Below are positions 24,901 to 33,842 of a stretch of 50,299 nt of DNA, in pieces. Each line of letters starts with the position of its first letter. Position 1 is the stretch's first letter. The notes below the pieces were generated by a model. That model was not told the origin of the DNA. It made no database searches and saw only the letters and a program-made list of their open reading frames with translations. Both the position numbers and the translations under genes were made by a program. Source of the DNA: an uncultured Planctomycetaceae bacterium (GTDB lineage Bacteria > Planctomycetota > Planctomycetia > Planctomycetales > Planctomycetaceae); the NCBI GenBank assembly GCA_937916515.1, contig CALFSX010000268.1, forward strand, positions 1-50,299, in the 5' to 3' direction.

Positions 24901-27147
24901 CTGCACAAATCTTATGATTTCTCCCAACACGCGGTTAAACCGACGTGGGTTCACATACTGACGCAACTTGACCAGGAACACGATCAACTGGCTGCCAGAT
25001 ATTCAGCCGTGCAAGCCATCAGCGACGAGTTTCTGATTCAATGGGACGCTGAGAAGTTCCACCAGGATCTGCTTCAACTGCGACAGGATCGGCAGAAGCA
25101 AAGCGGCCCAATTCTTACGCTGATTGAATATTTGTTTGCCGACAAAAACGGCAGCCGCAAAGCTCGCGAACTTGCCGCATTGCAGGAACCGCTGAACGAA
25201 CTGGTGCTGCAACTGGAACGTTTCGTGGATGACTACGAACACCAAAGCCTTGAGACCCTCGTTGATTCTCTGCAACAAATTAAATCCGCGATCCCGCAGT
25301 TGCCCGACTTTTTGCATTGTTTGGCGGCATTGCGTCCGTTGCCTCAAAAGCTGCGGCAGTCAGTGCGTTCTTTGCCGCTGACGTTGATTCAGCTGGAAGC
25401 TGCTGCAGCGGAAAAGACGCTGCAGGACATCTATCGCAGCAACCGCGTCATTGCGGAATTCAACGGCAACGTGCGTTCAAAACAGATTGCCGAAGTGGCT
25501 GAATCCAGCAATAGGTTGCGACAGGCCAACGCCGCTACCGTGCGAGAAAACGTCAGACAGCGATTCAACGATCATGCCAACCTGGCGGAAAAGTCTGCGA
25601 CGGTACTGGCTGCTGAGGAGAAGGAGTTCAAAAAGCTGTACAGTCGCGGACGTCGAGAGCTGGAACGCGAATTCAGCAAGTCAATGCGCTATCGAGCGAT
25701 TCGCGAACTTGCCGACGGAGATTCCGGCGTGGTGTTGCGAGACCTCAAACCGGTGTGGCTGATGAGCCCGCTTAGTGTATCGGATACTTTGCCGCTAACC
25801 GCTCATCACTTTGATGTGGTCATTTTTGATGAAGCCAGTCAGATTACTCTGGAAGAAGCGATTCCGTCTCTTTTCCGAGCCGAACAGACCATCGTTGTGG
25901 GCGACGAAATGCAACTGCCGCCCACCAGCTTCTTCGCCACAAAGCGAGAAGACGACGAAGACCTCGCTTTTGAAGAAGCTGGTGAACTGGTGCAGTACGA
26001 TCTGAACAGCAACAGTTTTCTGAATCATACGTCTCGCAACCTGCCGTCGCGGATGCTGGGGTGGCACTATCGCAGCCGGTCGGAATCGTTGATCAGCTTT
26101 TCCAACCATGCGTTTTATGGCGGTCGCCTGTTGACCGTTCCGGAAGAACGACTTAGCCCGCAACAACAAACTGGACTTCTGATTGCACAACCATCTGATG
26201 GCAAACAGTTTGCCGCAGAACTGCTGAATCGCCCGGTCAGCTTTCATTTTCTGGAAAACGGCATCTACGACAAGCGTCGCAATATAGGCGAAGCGCAGTA
26301 CATCGCGGAACTTGTTCGCGAACTTTTGCTTAACGGCGATGGTCACAGCATCGGCATTGTTGCTTTTTCGGAAGCTCAGCAGGAAGAAATTGAACGAGCG
26401 ATCAGAACTCTGGCCGCAGACGATGCTCAGTTTGCTGAACTTCTGGAAGCCGAATGGGAACGCGAACAGGATGGGCAGTTCATCGGTTTGCTGATCAAGA
26501 ATCTGGAAAACATCCAGGGCGATGAACGTGACATGATCATTCTAAGCGTTTGCTACGGCCCGGATCCGGAAGGAAAAATCCGCATGAACTTCGGCCCCAT
26601 CAACATGGCCGGGGGCGAAAAACGTTTGAACGTGGCATTTTCACGAGCGAAGCAGTTTATGGCATTGGTGTCATCCATGCGATCAACGGCAATTACCAAC
26701 GACTATAACGATGGGGCGAACTGCCTGAAGAATTATCTGCGATATGCGGAATGCTGCAGCATCGGGCAATCCACCAGCGTGCTGTCAGTGCTGCAAAGCC
26801 TTAGTGGTCGCGATGATGCAGCCAGATTTCAAACGAACCATGTGGAACTGTTGGCGGACGAAATTTCAGCGGCAGTGCAGGAACTGGGCTTCTGTGTCGA
26901 TCGACACATCGGGCAGTCGCAGTTCCATTGCGACCTCGCCATCTATCAACCGACCGATATTGAGTACCGCTTGGGAATCATGATCGATGGAGATCAATGG
27001 TATTCTCAAACCGATCTACTGGAACGAGAATTAATGAAGCCGCAATTGCTGGAAGCATTTGGCTGGCAAATGATGATTGTTCTGGCGAAGGACTGGTACC
27101 ACGACAAAGCAGCGGTCATCGCATCCATCGCCAATGCCTTGTCTTGA
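21967..27147 (+). CDS. Giant pseudokinase–DUF4011–SF1 helicase–Vsr-like nuclease
   Basis: 1726 residues, no membrane segments. Residues 1 to about 215 resemble a protein-kinase C-lobe without catalytic residues. HNNGQVAP (37-44) stands where HRDxKP should be, an APE-like YVCWE ends at 130, SDVFCLGLIL (140-149) matches helix F, and R200-P201 matches subdomain XI. From about 239 the DUF4011 signature appears (LFEISRRNRLLHF). The SF1 helicase has Walker A GPPGTGKS (646-653), motif II DEAS (D1288-E1289), GDEMQLPP (from 1312) and VAFSRAK (S1559-R1560). A long helical insert (about 700-1250) separates motifs I and II. The C-terminus (about 1610-1726) looks like a Vsr/MTES_1575-type nuclease with D1656 and D1674 in IDGDQWYSQ, then GWQMMIVLAKDWY. 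DUF4011–helicase–Vsr proteins are reported in anti-phage systems (I recall Hhe). This version adds a kinase-like head and an M48 partner. Confidence 0.88.
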   Translation: MISFLEFLRQQISADGFSTEDVLVSFLPLMQQVIATHNNGQVAPFDGVGKLQVVGVNIVYAEADAMPQRWNLSGVKRLLQSNTKAVQVVGESRVLIDVNTGDWQQKDLQIADDQHNISRPVYLAGYVCWEHLLGHHDPASDVFCLGLILASLACGLDLTEPKQLELFVTNRTNLFRVNSKLHPVLARAISVMTELDRNKRPQDLQALFATLDNYRDQEVDFETDLASTADLQNQNRSGKRKVILSKLQERLFEISRRNRLLHFRSTLLTINLTQASIPISFDVANIRESQVLTWNAGFRDAIAKQKPVQLNSTLNFREALYLPGALDRLRSEARRDENEYGFAELKLVICFLRWADLKATPAERYESPLLLVPVKLDVKKGIHDRYFLTSQDPAAEVNPVVRHLFKQLYNIDLPEQVNLANNGVAQFYDDIKAKIHASDAAVELTRIDRPRIKLIHEKAKRRLDQFRNRARLSGRGIQHFMDLDYCYDPINYHPLGFRIFESFVRPTPTHLERITQTKSPTRRNVIAQSEDDAADSNTAQAEQQFYSLESENDDNPYNWEFDLCSVTLANLKYRRMSLVRDYTRLVNDNTENAAFEATFSIAPAERLPDTAETVPLTDRFHVVACDPTQQEAIARARSGQSYIIQGPPGTGKSQTITNLIADFIARDKRVLFVCEKRAAIDVVYHRLKQEGLHEICCLIHDSQSDKKQFVQDLKKTYEAFLSEASAVRDGVRHRRNELVEKLEAALAPVAGFNAAMTSQPAEAGISVRALLNRLIELQQHVPELVPRDWERVCSYADWRVDEAAVREFSARLLQLQPDGIFAKHVLCLLSEKVLDADQPVALVTECVKACVGEGDNPKAGRLTQLLDAIQQLQLPTEVVSSLDQLRQAVQYAAQSLFLSEHKLFDLLDPNSDVSKKYSKFMKRLEKAEKAVAAAQKDTVNWKTKLSSGDTQAALQIAAKLDGNFTAVFKPAWWRLRIVLHKSYDFSQHAVKPTWVHILTQLDQEHDQLAARYSAVQAISDEFLIQWDAEKFHQDLLQLRQDRQKQSGPILTLIEYLFADKNGSRKARELAALQEPLNELVLQLERFVDDYEHQSLETLVDSLQQIKSAIPQLPDFLHCLAALRPLPQKLRQSVRSLPLTLIQLEAAAAEKTLQDIYRSNRVIAEFNGNVRSKQIAEVAESSNRLRQANAATVRENVRQRFNDHANLAEKSATVLAAEEKEFKKLYSRGRRELEREFSKSMRYRAIRELADGDSGVVLRDLKPVWLMSPLSVSDTLPLTAHHFDVVIFDEASQITLEEAIPSLFRAEQTIVVGDEMQLPPTSFFATKREDDEDLAFEEAGELVQYDLNSNSFLNHTSRNLPSRMLGWHYRSRSESLISFSNHAFYGGRLLTVPEERLSPQQQTGLLIAQPSDGKQFAAELLNRPVSFHFLENGIYDKRRNIGEAQYIAELVRELLLNGDGHSIGIVAFSEAQQEEIERAIRTLAADDAQFAELLEAEWEREQDGQFIGLLIKNLENIQGDERDMIILSVCYGPDPEGKIRMNFGPINMAGGEKRLNVAFSRAKQFMALVSSMRSTAITNDYNDGANCLKNYLRYAECCSIGQSTSVLSVLQSLSGRDDAARFQTNHVELLADEISAAVQELGFCVDRHIGQSQFHCDLAIYQPTDIEYRLGIMIDGDQWYSQTDLLERELMKPQLLEAFGWQMMIVLAKDWYHDKAAVIASIANALS

Positions 27148-27627
27148 CACACAGATCTGAATTGCCAAGTGTCAACTTCGGGCCAAAGACCTATCAATTT
27201 GCCTGGCCCAGCTTTGCCCCGCAAACAAAACAGCCAACGTATTTGCTGGTGGCCATCAAAGTAGTTGTGGATAACGACATGTCGCCAATGCTGTGGGAGC
27301 AGCCAGGCCTGAATAGAGCAATTTGCATTCAGATATGGGCGTTTTGCGAGGACTGACTGTGAGTCGATGGAGTGCGGTGGTTTGACATCGCTTTTCTTTG
27401 CAGCGCATCAGGCTGACTTGCGACAGGGGTGGCTGTGGTTCGAACGACGTACCAGAGAGACTCCAGGGTTTCCTTCGCAAGCTCAGTCCAACCCCTGCCA
27501 CTCGTCGTAGGCTTTGCGGCGTTGGCGATGCTCAGGATGCTGTTTTAATATTCAGCCAAAGCGTGTTATGCGCGGCTCATCGGGGCGGAGTGTGATGGTT
27601 ATTTTAGATGCCTTGCCCACAGGCTGG
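27148..27627. other. Spacer between convergent genes, holds one R2 copy
   Basis: No gene supported. Contents are the R2 copy at 27425-27502 and plain sequence. The helicase gene and the leftward gene at 27628 converge here, but no clear intrinsic terminator was found for either. Confidence 0.5.
27425..27502 (-). repeat. R2 hairpin repeat, copy 4 (partly decayed)
   Basis: Reverse-orientation R2. The arms are CCAGGGTT (27463-27470) and AACCCCTG (27490-27497); the inner five pairs hold, with one wobble and one mismatch outside. The spacer TCCTTCGCAAGCTCAGTCC matches copies 1 and 3. Confidence 0.75.
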
Positions 27628-28860
27628 TCAGGATTGAATATCCGTTGGAGCAAACTGAATGTCTACCAATGTGGTCACTCCGTTGCCCGAAGACCGATTT
27701 ACGCCTTTTCGAAATTGTACTCGCCAACGATAGCTGCTTACGCCGTCATCTTTGATATCTGAGATTGCTCGGCTGCACGCCAAAAAAGTCTGCAAAGAAT
27801 CTCCGGGCTGCAGAATTTTGCGGCTGTTCTGTCCGGCCAGGTCATAGCTGCTGCTGGTCGAATGCAGCAGATTCAAAACTCGCAGTTCATCGCCTCCAGT
27901 CGCCTGTTTAACCATCAACCACGAATTCGCCTGCGTGCTGTCGTCCGTACCTTCATCCGGACTTCGACTGCACATCAGCCCCAGTTCGTACGGAGGAAAC
28001 GCTGCATCGGTTGATGCGTTTTCCATCTTCAGCCACAACTTCAGAACCGGACCGGTTGCCATATCCGGGGCTTCTGCGCCGCTGGTCATGTGAGCAAACG
28101 TAACGGGTTCTCGGGTCACTCGTTCCGCCGTTAAGATCACATCGCCAAATCGGCGAGATTCCCCCAACTTCAAAGTGTGCCCCGCAGGCAAAGCAGCATT
28201 CGTTGGCACCTTTTGGAATTCGTTATTCTGCAGCGGGCGAATATCGGGCAGACTTTCCAATGTCGAATTCCCGAATAACGAAACTCTGCCCAGCACCAGC
28301 AAAATGAGAGCCAGCAGCGTCAATGCGGCCGCGTATCCGGCCACAAGTGAAAAGGTTTTCTTCGAAACCATTTCGGAATTCAAATCGGCCTCACTGCCCT
28401 TCGCATCTGAACGGGCTTCCGCAGCGGCGGCCTTCTGCTTAGTTGGCCTTTTTGAAGCACTGCCTTCGTCTGAGGACCTTGATGTTGGCAGTTCTGCGGA
28501 CTTGTCCGGAGTCAACTTTCGAGTTCGTTCGCCTGGTTCAGGTTTTGCTGTTGCTTCAGTATTCGCAGCGACACGTGGTTTTGCCTTGTGTACTTCACTG
28601 GCTGGTGCGGCGGTATCTCGGGGCACAACCTTGGGCGGACTTGCCGCGGGGGAAGGGAAATCAGGGACGTCAACGTCTTCCACACCGAACCCGGCTGGTT
28701 CTGAACCGGGTTCTGCACCAGTTGCATCGACATCCGCGAAATTGAACATTTCGCTGCTGTCAGCGGGCATGTCGTCTGGGCCGTTGTCGAACGAATTCTG
28801 GTCGTTTCCCAGAAAGCTAAAGTCCGGTGAATCGTCCGCAGGGTTTGAGTTGCCAGCCAT
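27628..28860 (-). CDS. Single-pass membrane protein with disordered acidic N-terminus
   Basis: 410 residues from the ATG at 28860 (MAGNSNPADDSPDF). An upstream in-frame start at 28953 adds a Cys/Arg-rich stretch unlike the rest. The first about 170 residues are acidic, then Lys/Ala/Pro-rich and disordered. One transmembrane helix follows (YAAALTLLALILLVLGRV, about 178-200). The outer domain (about 215-410) is rich in beta strands: RRFGDVILTAERVTRE, VLKLWLKMENASTDAAFPPYELGL, GDSLQTFLACS, SYRWRVQFRKG. This resembles DUF4352-like immunoglobulin-type domains that carry small ligands or partners, but I do not claim the family. It sits just left of the cyclophilin gene on the same strand, so the two may be co-transcribed. 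Confidence 0.7.
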   Translation of the reverse strand: MAGNSNPADDSPDFSFLGNDQNSFDNGPDDMPADSSEMFNFADVDATGAEPGSEPAGFGVEDVDVPDFPSPAASPPKVVPRDTAAPASEVHKAKPRVAANTEATAKPEPGERTRKLTPDKSAELPTSRSSDEGSASKRPTKQKAAAAEARSDAKGSEADLNSEMVSKKTFSLVAGYAAALTLLALILLVLGRVSLFGNSTLESLPDIRPLQNNEFQKVPTNAALPAGHTLKLGESRRFGDVILTAERVTREPVTFAHMTSGAEAPDMATGPVLKLWLKMENASTDAAFPPYELGLMCSRSPDEGTDDSTQANSWLMVKQATGGDELRVLNLLHSTSSSYDLAGQNSRKILQPGDSLQTFLACSRAISDIKDDGVSSYRWRVQFRKGVNRSSGNGVTTLVDIQFAPTDIQS

Positions 28861-28982
28861 ATTTTTGTCTCGCCAATCTTTCACGATGAAGCCGATGCGC
28901 TGACATTCACAACGTCTCGCAGACGGTGAACGCAAAAGCGTAATTGAATTCACTGCAGGGTTTGCCTCAGCAATTCAAGACA

Positions 28983-29828
28983 CTATTCAGTTGGAGCGTC
29001 GGATGATGGAGCGTCAGGTGCAGGCAGTTCAGACACTGGCCCTGGAGAAGGACTTGTCGCTGTCTCCGCTGCGACATCGTTTTTGATAAAGGTCACTGAT
29101 TTCACGTAGTCGAGGTTTGGGAAGAAACGCTTCAGATAACTTGATCCCTGCTGTTCAATGGCCTGCTGATCTGGCTTTTCACGATATTCCGCATTGATCT
29201 TATCAACTACGTCCATGCCTTTGATGACTTTTCCGAAGGGAGCAAACCCCTGATCATCAAGACGGCTGTTATCGCCGTAGTTGATGAAGATTTGAGTTGT
29301 GCGTGAATCTGGAGCACCTGTTTTCGCGAACGTGACGTAGCCGCGAGTATTGCTTTTCACAACAGGATCATCCTGGATTTCATTACTCCACTTCGCGTGT
29401 TTCACGGGGTCTGCGGCAATGCCAAATTGCACCATAAAGCCCGGCACTACTCGAAAGAAGCCAGCGTCATCATAGAAGTTGTCCGACACCAGGCTATGGA
29501 AGCGATCAGCTCCCTTTGGCGCCCACGAGCGATCAACTTCAACAGTGAATTTTCCAACGGTCGTATCAAACTCGACGACAAAGTTGCCAGTCTCTTTAAC
29601 AGATTCGCCGTCGTTACCTCCTGCAGCTTTTCTGGCGGCCGCAGCTGCCTGGGCGGCCTTTGCTTTGGCCAGATCTTCCTCAATCGTCCTGGCTTCCTGC
29701 AACGCTCTCATATCACCAATGGCGCTCATGACGGGAGGCGTGGTGCCATCATCTGCCGAATCACTACAACCTGCGATTAGTAGAGTTACTAACGCAACAC
29801 GAAGGATAGAAAATGAAGGAACGTTCAT
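28983..29828 (-). CDS. Cyclophilin-type peptidyl-prolyl isomerase lipoprotein
   Basis: 281 residues. The lipobox LLIAGC (Cys about 21) directs it to the envelope as a lipoprotein. A charged Ala/Lys helix (about 45-75) precedes the cyclophilin domain (about 85-245), with VVEFDTTVGKFTVEVD, APKGADRFHSLV, FYDDAGFFRVVPGFMVQFG (the catalytic Arg-Val-Xaa-Pro region), SRTTQIFINYGDN and FAPFGKVIKGMDVVDKI. It catalyses cis-trans Pro isomerisation in exported proteins. A Pro/Ala/Ser-rich tail ends the chain. The next gene on the strand starts 123 bp downstream. Confidence 0.93.
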   Translation of the reverse strand: MNVPSFSILRVALVTLLIAGCSDSADDGTTPPVMSAIGDMRALQEARTIEEDLAKAKAAQAAAAARKAAGGNDGESVKETGNFVVEFDTTVGKFTVEVDRSWAPKGADRFHSLVSDNFYDDAGFFRVVPGFMVQFGIAADPVKHAKWSNEIQDDPVVKSNTRGYVTFAKTGAPDSRTTQIFINYGDNSRLDDQGFAPFGKVIKGMDVVDKINAEYREKPDQQAIEQQGSSYLKRFFPNLDYVKSVTFIKNDVAAETATSPSPGPVSELPAPDAPSSDAPTE

Positions 29829-30293
29829 TGGTAACTAATCTCTTAATCAACTCACAAAAACGATCGGCGAACACAACAAATGGGCTTAGGAAACGTGCGT
29901 CACAGTCAACGACAATCGCTGTTTCCCGGCTTCGACGCAGATTTTCACGGCGACACACCATTGTGAACTCTACTTCCATTGTGCACAAGACATCAGGCGG
30001 ACGAATTCCCATGGAAACCAAGGCGGTCCAGTTATAGCGATCAGCCACACTACTGCCGCAACGCTGAATCATTCCGTGGAATTTTCTTTCGCTTGCCAAT
30101 CGCATTCGAAATGATGCACGCACGATGCGCATGTTGGTCGTAGCGACAACGGAGCGGCTCGGCGGTTAGAGTGTTCCATGTCTTGCTGCGTCCCACGCCA
30201 CCGGGTCAAGGGCGAAGCCCTTGTTGCGTGAAAGCTGGGGCAAAATGCGGTTGAAGTAGGAACTTAGCCAAACTACCGCTATCTTTCCGCATT
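29829..30293. other. Divergent spacer with an R1 copy
   Basis: Separates the leftward cyclophilin gene from the rightward NifV/LeuA-like gene, so both promoters should lie here. R1 copy C occupies 30108-30222. No coding frame is supported. Confidence 0.5.
30108..30222 (+). repeat. R1 dispersed repeat, copy C
   Basis: R1 lacking the first GAGTCTTACTCAA part: AATGATGCACGCACGATGCGCAT, GTAGCGACAACGGAGCGG followed by CTCGGCG, a variable region, CCACGCCACCGGGT, and the hairpin CAAGGGC/GCCCTTG. It ends about 70 bp before the start of the NifV/LeuA-like gene. Confidence 0.83.
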
Positions 30294-31526
30294 ATGGCAG
30301 GTCCTCTACAACAACTTCATTCTCACATCAGAAACACAATTCGCGACGCCGTGATCCGTCATCACAAGCGTTCGGGAGTTGTGCTGTTCAGCGACACAAC
30401 GCTGCGCGACGGCGAACAGATGCCCGGCGCAACGCTGGAACCTCACGAAAAGCTGCAGATCGCGAAGGCTCTGGAAGCGGCGGGCGTGCACAGTCTGGAC
30501 GCCGGTTTTCCCGCGTCGTCAGAATCTGACGTGGCAGCGATTCGCAGCATGATCGGCGTGATTCGCAAACCGGTTTTGACCGCGTTGTGTCGCACGGTGA
30601 ATTCAGACATTGATGCCGCTCAACGTGCTTTGGACGGAAACCCCGTTCACAAAAAAGGGGTCAGTCTGTTTTGTGGGACCAGCCCGTTGCACCGGACAGA
30701 AAAGCTTCAAAAGAACAAAACAGAAATCATCCGCACCATCACGGATGCGATTCAATACGCGTCCAACAACTTCCGTATTATTGCCTTCAGCCCGGAAGAC
30801 GCGAGTCGTACAGAGCGAGACTTTTTGTGTGAGTGTTATCGTGAAGCGATCGACGCGGGAGCAACCACTGTCGGATTTCCAGACACCGTGGGCGTGCTGA
30901 CACCGGAGAAGACCGCAGACTTTATCAAGACAATTCAAGATAACGTGCCGAACCTTAACAAGGCACTGCTGGCCGTTCATTTTCACAACGATCTGGGGCT
31001 TGCCGTCGCGAACACTCTGGCCGCCATTCAGCAGGGAGCCAACGTTGTGCAGAGTACGGTTAACGGTATCGGCGAACGAGCTGGCAATGCGTCGATGGAG
31101 GAAATCGTGATGGCGCTTTCGCTGCATGGCGATCAGTACAAACGTTCGTTTCGCATCGACACCACCAAATTGGCTCCGCTGTGTCATTTGGTGGCAGAGC
31201 TGACGGGAGTCGCAATTTCGCGGATGAAGCCGATCGGCGGACAAAACATCTTCGCCACGGAAGCTGGAATTCATCAGGACGGATTGCTGAAGAATCCCGA
31301 TACCTACCTGCCGTTTCGCCCGGAAGTCGTTGGTTCTTCCGGCATACAATTTGTTTTGGGACGTCATAGCGGCCGCAAAGCGGTGGCTCACCGATTGAGC
31401 GCGATCGGCTTAAGCAGCGACGAAGACCGCGTGAATGCGATTGTTGCGTTAATCAAGTCGCAGCCGAAGGGAACGGTGGTGGACGATGCCATGCTGAAGC
31501 ATTTGCATGAAGGGCTTTCGTCATGA
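30294..31526 (+). CDS. Isopropylmalate/homocitrate synthase-family enzyme, short form
   Basis: 410 residues. A TIM-barrel of the DRE-metallolyase type: DTTLRDGEQ (from residue 35; D34/R38 region), HFHND (H229, H231, metal ligands), and the glycine-rich [18 protein letters not shown] subdomain follows with [19 protein letters not shown] and [10 protein letters not shown]. These enzymes condense acetyl-CoA with a 2-oxoacid. The chain stops before the C-terminal leucine-feedback domain of standard LeuA, as in NifV-type homocitrate synthases and citramalate synthases, so the exact 2-oxoacid is open. Its TGA overlaps the ATG of a cysteine-desulfurase-like gene in ATGA (31523-31526), which links it to sulphur or cofactor chemistry more than to leucine synthesis. 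Confidence 0.88.
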   Translation: MAGPLQQLHSHIRNTIRDAVIRHHKRSGVVLFSDTTLRDGEQMPGATLEPHEKLQIAKALEAAGVHSLDAGFPASSESDVAAIRSMIGVIRKPVLTALCRTVNSDIDAAQRALDGNPVHKKGVSLFCGTSPLHRTEKLQKNKTEIIRTITDAIQYASNNFRIIAFSPEDASRTERDFLCECYREAIDAGATTVGFPDTVGVLTPEKTADFIKTIQDNVPNLNKALLAVHFHNDLGLAVANTLAAIQQGANVVQSTVNGIGERAGNASMEEIVMALSLHGDQYKRSFRIDTTKLAPLCHLVAELTGVAISRMKPIGGQNIFATEAGIHQDGLLKNPDTYLPFRPEVVGSSGIQFVLGRHSGRKAVAHRLSAIGLSSDEDRVNAIVALIKSQPKGTVVDDAMLKHLHEGLSS

Positions 31527-32707
31527 AACCGAGCGGCAATTCACGAATCTATCTGGACAACGCGGCCACCAGTTTTCCAAAGCCTGACTGCGTTTACGAT
31601 GCCGTCGAGCAGTACATGCGCAACAACGGCTCGCCGTTTGGACGAGGAAGCCACGCAACGGGCGATGCGGCGACTCAGCTGGTGGTGCAGTGCCGTCACA
31701 GGCTGGCCTTAATTCTGGGAGCCGCGTCCCCTTCTGAAATTGCGTTCACCTTCAACTGCACAGATGGCCTGAACCTGTTGCTGCGAGGTTGCTTGTCTGC
31801 TGGCGATCGAGTGGTCACATCAACGCTGGAACATAATTCCGTGTTGCGTCCGCTAACACAGCTGCAGGATGAACTGCAATTGGAAATTGTGAACGTCGGC
31901 TTCGACGTAAATTCCGGACTGGTGGATGAATCTGAAATGATTCGGCAGCTATCCAGCAAACGAACAAAGCTGATGGTGCTGAATCACGCGTCGAACGTAA
32001 CGGGAATTGTTCAGCCAGTGAAGCGACTGTGTCAGGCAGCTCACGAAAAGAAAGCGTTGTTTCTGCTGGATGCGGCTCAAACGGTCGGTCACCTGCCCTT
32101 CAGCGTTGCGGACTTACAGATCGACATGTTGGCTTCCGCCGGACATAAGGGGTTGCTGGGACCGTTGGGAACTGGCGTGGTTTACATTCGCAGCGGGCTG
32201 GAAAGCCAACTGAAACCGGTTCGCTGCGGAGGAACGGGGACGCAAAGTGAATCGCTGCAGCAGCCCACCACAATGCCAGCCATGCTGGAAAGCGGAAACC
32301 ACAACATGCCCGGCCTTGTGGGACTTGCCGCTGCATCTGAATGGTTGCTGCAGCACGACATCGCCGCCATGCATCGCCAAATCGCAGCACACACAAAACG
32401 CTTGAAGTCAAAGCTGACCTCAATTGCCGGAGTGACCGTGCATGTGGCAGACAGCGTGGCTGAAAACGTAGGTATCGTTAGTTTTGTGATTGCCGGAATG
32501 GATAGTCGAGAAGCGGCCGTTATTCTGGATCAGTCATTCCAGATTCAATGTCGAGCCGGTTTACACTGTGCTCCACTGGTTCATGAAGCATTGAAGACCA
32601 GCAGTTCCGGAGGCAGCATCAGGCTGAGCCCCGGCGTTTTCACAACCGACAACGACATCGAAACAGCCATCGACGCGATTGAACAACTTACCGCCGCCGT
32701 CGCGTGA
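31523..32707 (+). CDS. Cysteine desulfurase-like class V aminotransferase
   Basis: 394 residues. A PLP enzyme with an N-terminal [13 protein letters not shown], substrate His H104 (TLEHNSV), D183 ([10 protein letters not shown]) pairing with the cofactor ring and Schiff-base Lys K209 ([11 protein letters not shown]). The probable persulfide Cys is C349 in [15 protein letters not shown]. The RAGLHCAP form places it in the NifS-like branch of stand-alone desulfurases rather than IscS or SufS. It would release sulphur from cysteine for Fe-S, thiolation or selenium chemistry. Translationally coupled to the NifV/LeuA-like gene upstream. No Isu scaffold or nif genes are nearby. Confidence 0.88.
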   Translation: MKPSGNSRIYLDNAATSFPKPDCVYDAVEQYMRNNGSPFGRGSHATGDAATQLVVQCRHRLALILGAASPSEIAFTFNCTDGLNLLLRGCLSAGDRVVTSTLEHNSVLRPLTQLQDELQLEIVNVGFDVNSGLVDESEMIRQLSSKRTKLMVLNHASNVTGIVQPVKRLCQAAHEKKALFLLDAAQTVGHLPFSVADLQIDMLASAGHKGLLGPLGTGVVYIRSGLESQLKPVRCGGTGTQSESLQQPTTMPAMLESGNHNMPGLVGLAAASEWLLQHDIAAMHRQIAAHTKRLKSKLTSIAGVTVHVADSVAENVGIVSFVIAGMDSREAAVILDQSFQIQCRAGLHCAPLVHEALKTSSSGGSIRLSPGVFTTDNDIETAIDAIEQLTAAVA

Positions 32708-32813
32708 GTTCCACTGTGTAATTTGTGTTTCCACTACACCTGAAATCGTGCGAAGCAAACGCCTCACGCGGACGCTGTGCCAGCCAGGCCGGCAGCCAGG
32801 TTCAAGTTTTCCT

Positions 32814-33386
32814 TCACGGCGTTGCCTTATCCGGCTGCCACAATACATCGGCCTTGCCACTGTCGTTGCAGCTTCTGGCCAGCACGAACAGCAGGTCGGA
32901 AAGTCGATTCATAAACACGGCGATCATCGGGTTAATCGTCAGTTCCTGTTGCAGTCGAATGACATCCACTTCGGCTCGCCGGCAAACACTTCTGGCAACA
33001 TGCACGGCGGCGGCCAAAGCGGTTCCGCCCGGCAGAATAAAGCTGGTTAGAGCTGACAGATCAGCGTTGATACGGTCGATCTGCTGTTCCAGCCAATCGA
33101 TGTGCCGTTTCGCAATGCGCGGACAACGGTCTTCGCTGGCATCAGCAATCCACGGAACAGTGATGTCAGCACCCAAATCAAACAACCGCTGCTGAATTGC
33201 TTCAATCAGCTCTTTGATCGCCACATCCGAGCAGCTTGCCGCAGCCACCCCCAGCAGGCTGTTCGTTTCATCCACGCTGCCGCCGGCGATTATACGAGCG
33301 TCCAGTTTGGAGACGCGACTTCCGTCACCGATGCCAGTTTCTCCATCGTCTCCGGAGCGGGTGTAAATTTTGTTAAGAACGACCAT
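32814..33386 (-). CDS. Cob(I)alamin adenosyltransferase (PduO type)
   Basis: 190 residues from the ATG at 33386; an upstream frame opening at 33491 adds 35 unrelated residues. MVVLNKIYTRSGDDGETGI, GSVDETNSLLG, FDLGADI, and RCPRIAKRHIDWLEQQID with FILPGGT...VARSVCRRAE are hallmark PduO-type segments. The enzyme transfers the adenosyl group of ATP to Co(I) cobalamin, giving coenzyme B12. Normal length for a single-domain PduO. It is 111 bp upstream, on the opposite side, of no B12-dependent enzyme in this window; the DUF952 gene lies just upstream on the same strand. Confidence 0.92.
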   Translation of the reverse strand: MVVLNKIYTRSGDDGETGIGDGSRVSKLDARIIAGGSVDETNSLLGVAAASCSDVAIKELIEAIQQRLFDLGADITVPWIADASEDRCPRIAKRHIDWLEQQIDRINADLSALTSFILPGGTALAAAVHVARSVCRRAEVDVIRLQQELTINPMIAVFMNRLSDLLFVLARSCNDSGKADVLWQPDKATP

Positions 33387-33497
33387 TAAGCTGCTTTCTA
33401 AATCATTCGAGCATAGCTCGGCGAACGGCAAGTTTGCTCGCACGCTGAAGTGCTTGCGAACTGTCGTCTTGCCCACACCGACTGCAATCAAGCTCAG

Positions 33498-33842
33498 TCA
33501 GTTTGCATCCGAAAGATCAGGGAATTCGTGAACACCCTGTTCATTCAGCGTTAGCGGATAGACGCCGTTGACATCTGCCACCTGAAGTTCGTTATAGAGG
33601 TGCGGAAACAGATCACCACCCCGCGAAACTTCCCATTTCAGGTCGTCGCCCAAAGTCGTTTCGTCGACAGCAATCAACAGCAGGTTGCTTTGTCCCGCAA
33701 AGTGTCTGGCTGCCGTTTCTCGCATTTGTTTTGACGTTGAAAAATGAATATAGCCGTCCTGCAGGTCAATTCCAGCGCCCGCAAACACGCCTTGTTGCAC
33801 GGCATTTTCCCAAATTGCTTTTGAACAAATCTTAAAAATCAT
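33498..33842 (-). CDS. DUF952 protein
   Basis: 114 residues, soluble. MIFKICSKAIWENAVQQG, DLQDGYIHFSTSKQMRETAARHF, LLLIAVDETTLGDDLKWEVSRGGDLFPHLYNEL form the complete DUF952 pattern, a small domain of unknown role whose fold is related to ADP-ribosyl-handling proteins by distant similarity. The conserved IHFST and FPHLY segments are intact. It is followed 111 bp later on the same strand by the adenosyltransferase, so a two-gene transcript is likely. Confidence 0.87.
   Translation of the reverse strand: MIFKICSKAIWENAVQQGVFAGAGIDLQDGYIHFSTSKQMRETAARHFAGQSNLLLIAVDETTLGDDLKWEVSRGGDLFPHLYNELQVADVNGVYPLTLNEQGVHEFPDLSDAN

Noticed and set aside
30294-31526. Standard leucine-pathway LeuA
   Set aside because: The regulatory C-terminal domain is missing and no other leu genes are nearby, so a specific leuA label would overstate the evidence.
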